Part shown: one piece after another, positions 5,195 to 5,195 of the stretch
Position numbering within the stretch: position 1 is the stretch's first letter
Layout: each line of letters opens with the position of its first letter
Assembly (NCBI GenBank): GCA_030638625.1
Contig: DAOWEE010000003.1
Coordinates: 1 to 5,195 of the forward strand
Source of the DNA: Methanosarcinales archaeon
Lineage (GTDB): Archaea > Halobacteriota > Methanosarcinia > Methanosarcinales > Methanocomedenaceae
DNA length: 5,195 nt
Reading direction: 5' to 3'
Position numbers and translations under genes: made by a program
The notes under the pieces: model-generated
The model's input: the letters and a program-made list of their open reading frames with translations, nothing else
Told to the model about the DNA's origin: nothing
The model's database searches: none

Positions 5195-5195
5195 G

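Overview
The window looks like chromosomal DNA from a methanogenic or closely related (Methanosarcinales/ANME-like) euryarchaeon. The lineage is an inference. It rests on an endonuclease Q gene, a His-type Thi4 thiazole synthase, a class III ribonucleotide reductase preceded by a small redoxin, and compact intergenic regions with TATA-like elements and GGAG-type ribosome binding sites. I see no insertion sequence, CRISPR array, tRNA or rRNA.

Layout: two gene blocks diverge from about 2265-2554. The minus-strand block reads leftward: thi4 (2264-1494), then endoQ (1423-176), then the first 31 codons of a membrane protein resembling the TauE/SafE family (94-1), cut by the window edge. The last gene is easily missed because the opposite strand carries a longer spurious open frame there. 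The plus-strand block is a glutaredoxin/NrdH-like redoxin (2555-2815) followed 27 nt later by nrdD (2843-5194), whose stop codon ends one base before the window edge. The activase gene nrdG, if it is linked, would lie beyond the right edge.

How the genes work together: the redoxin-nrdD pair is a self-contained functional unit. The redoxin (CPNC motif) is the probable electron donor to the oxygen-sensitive NrdD, which would make deoxyribonucleotides without formate as reductant. thi4 makes the thiazole half of thiamine, and its His at the position of the sacrificial Cys predicts a true catalyst that uses free sulfide. endoQ is a PHP-domain nuclease for deaminated DNA bases and ends in a PCNA-binding (PIP) motif.

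The least explained parts are non-coding. The thi4/nrdH divergent region holds five TGATA/TATCA half-sites, including a perfect 9-bp inverted repeat and a 12-bp tandem repeat. The gap upstream of the TauE-like gene holds a four-unit 9-bp repeat with a GATAA core. Both look like regulator binding arrays. No wholly new multi-gene system is evident.
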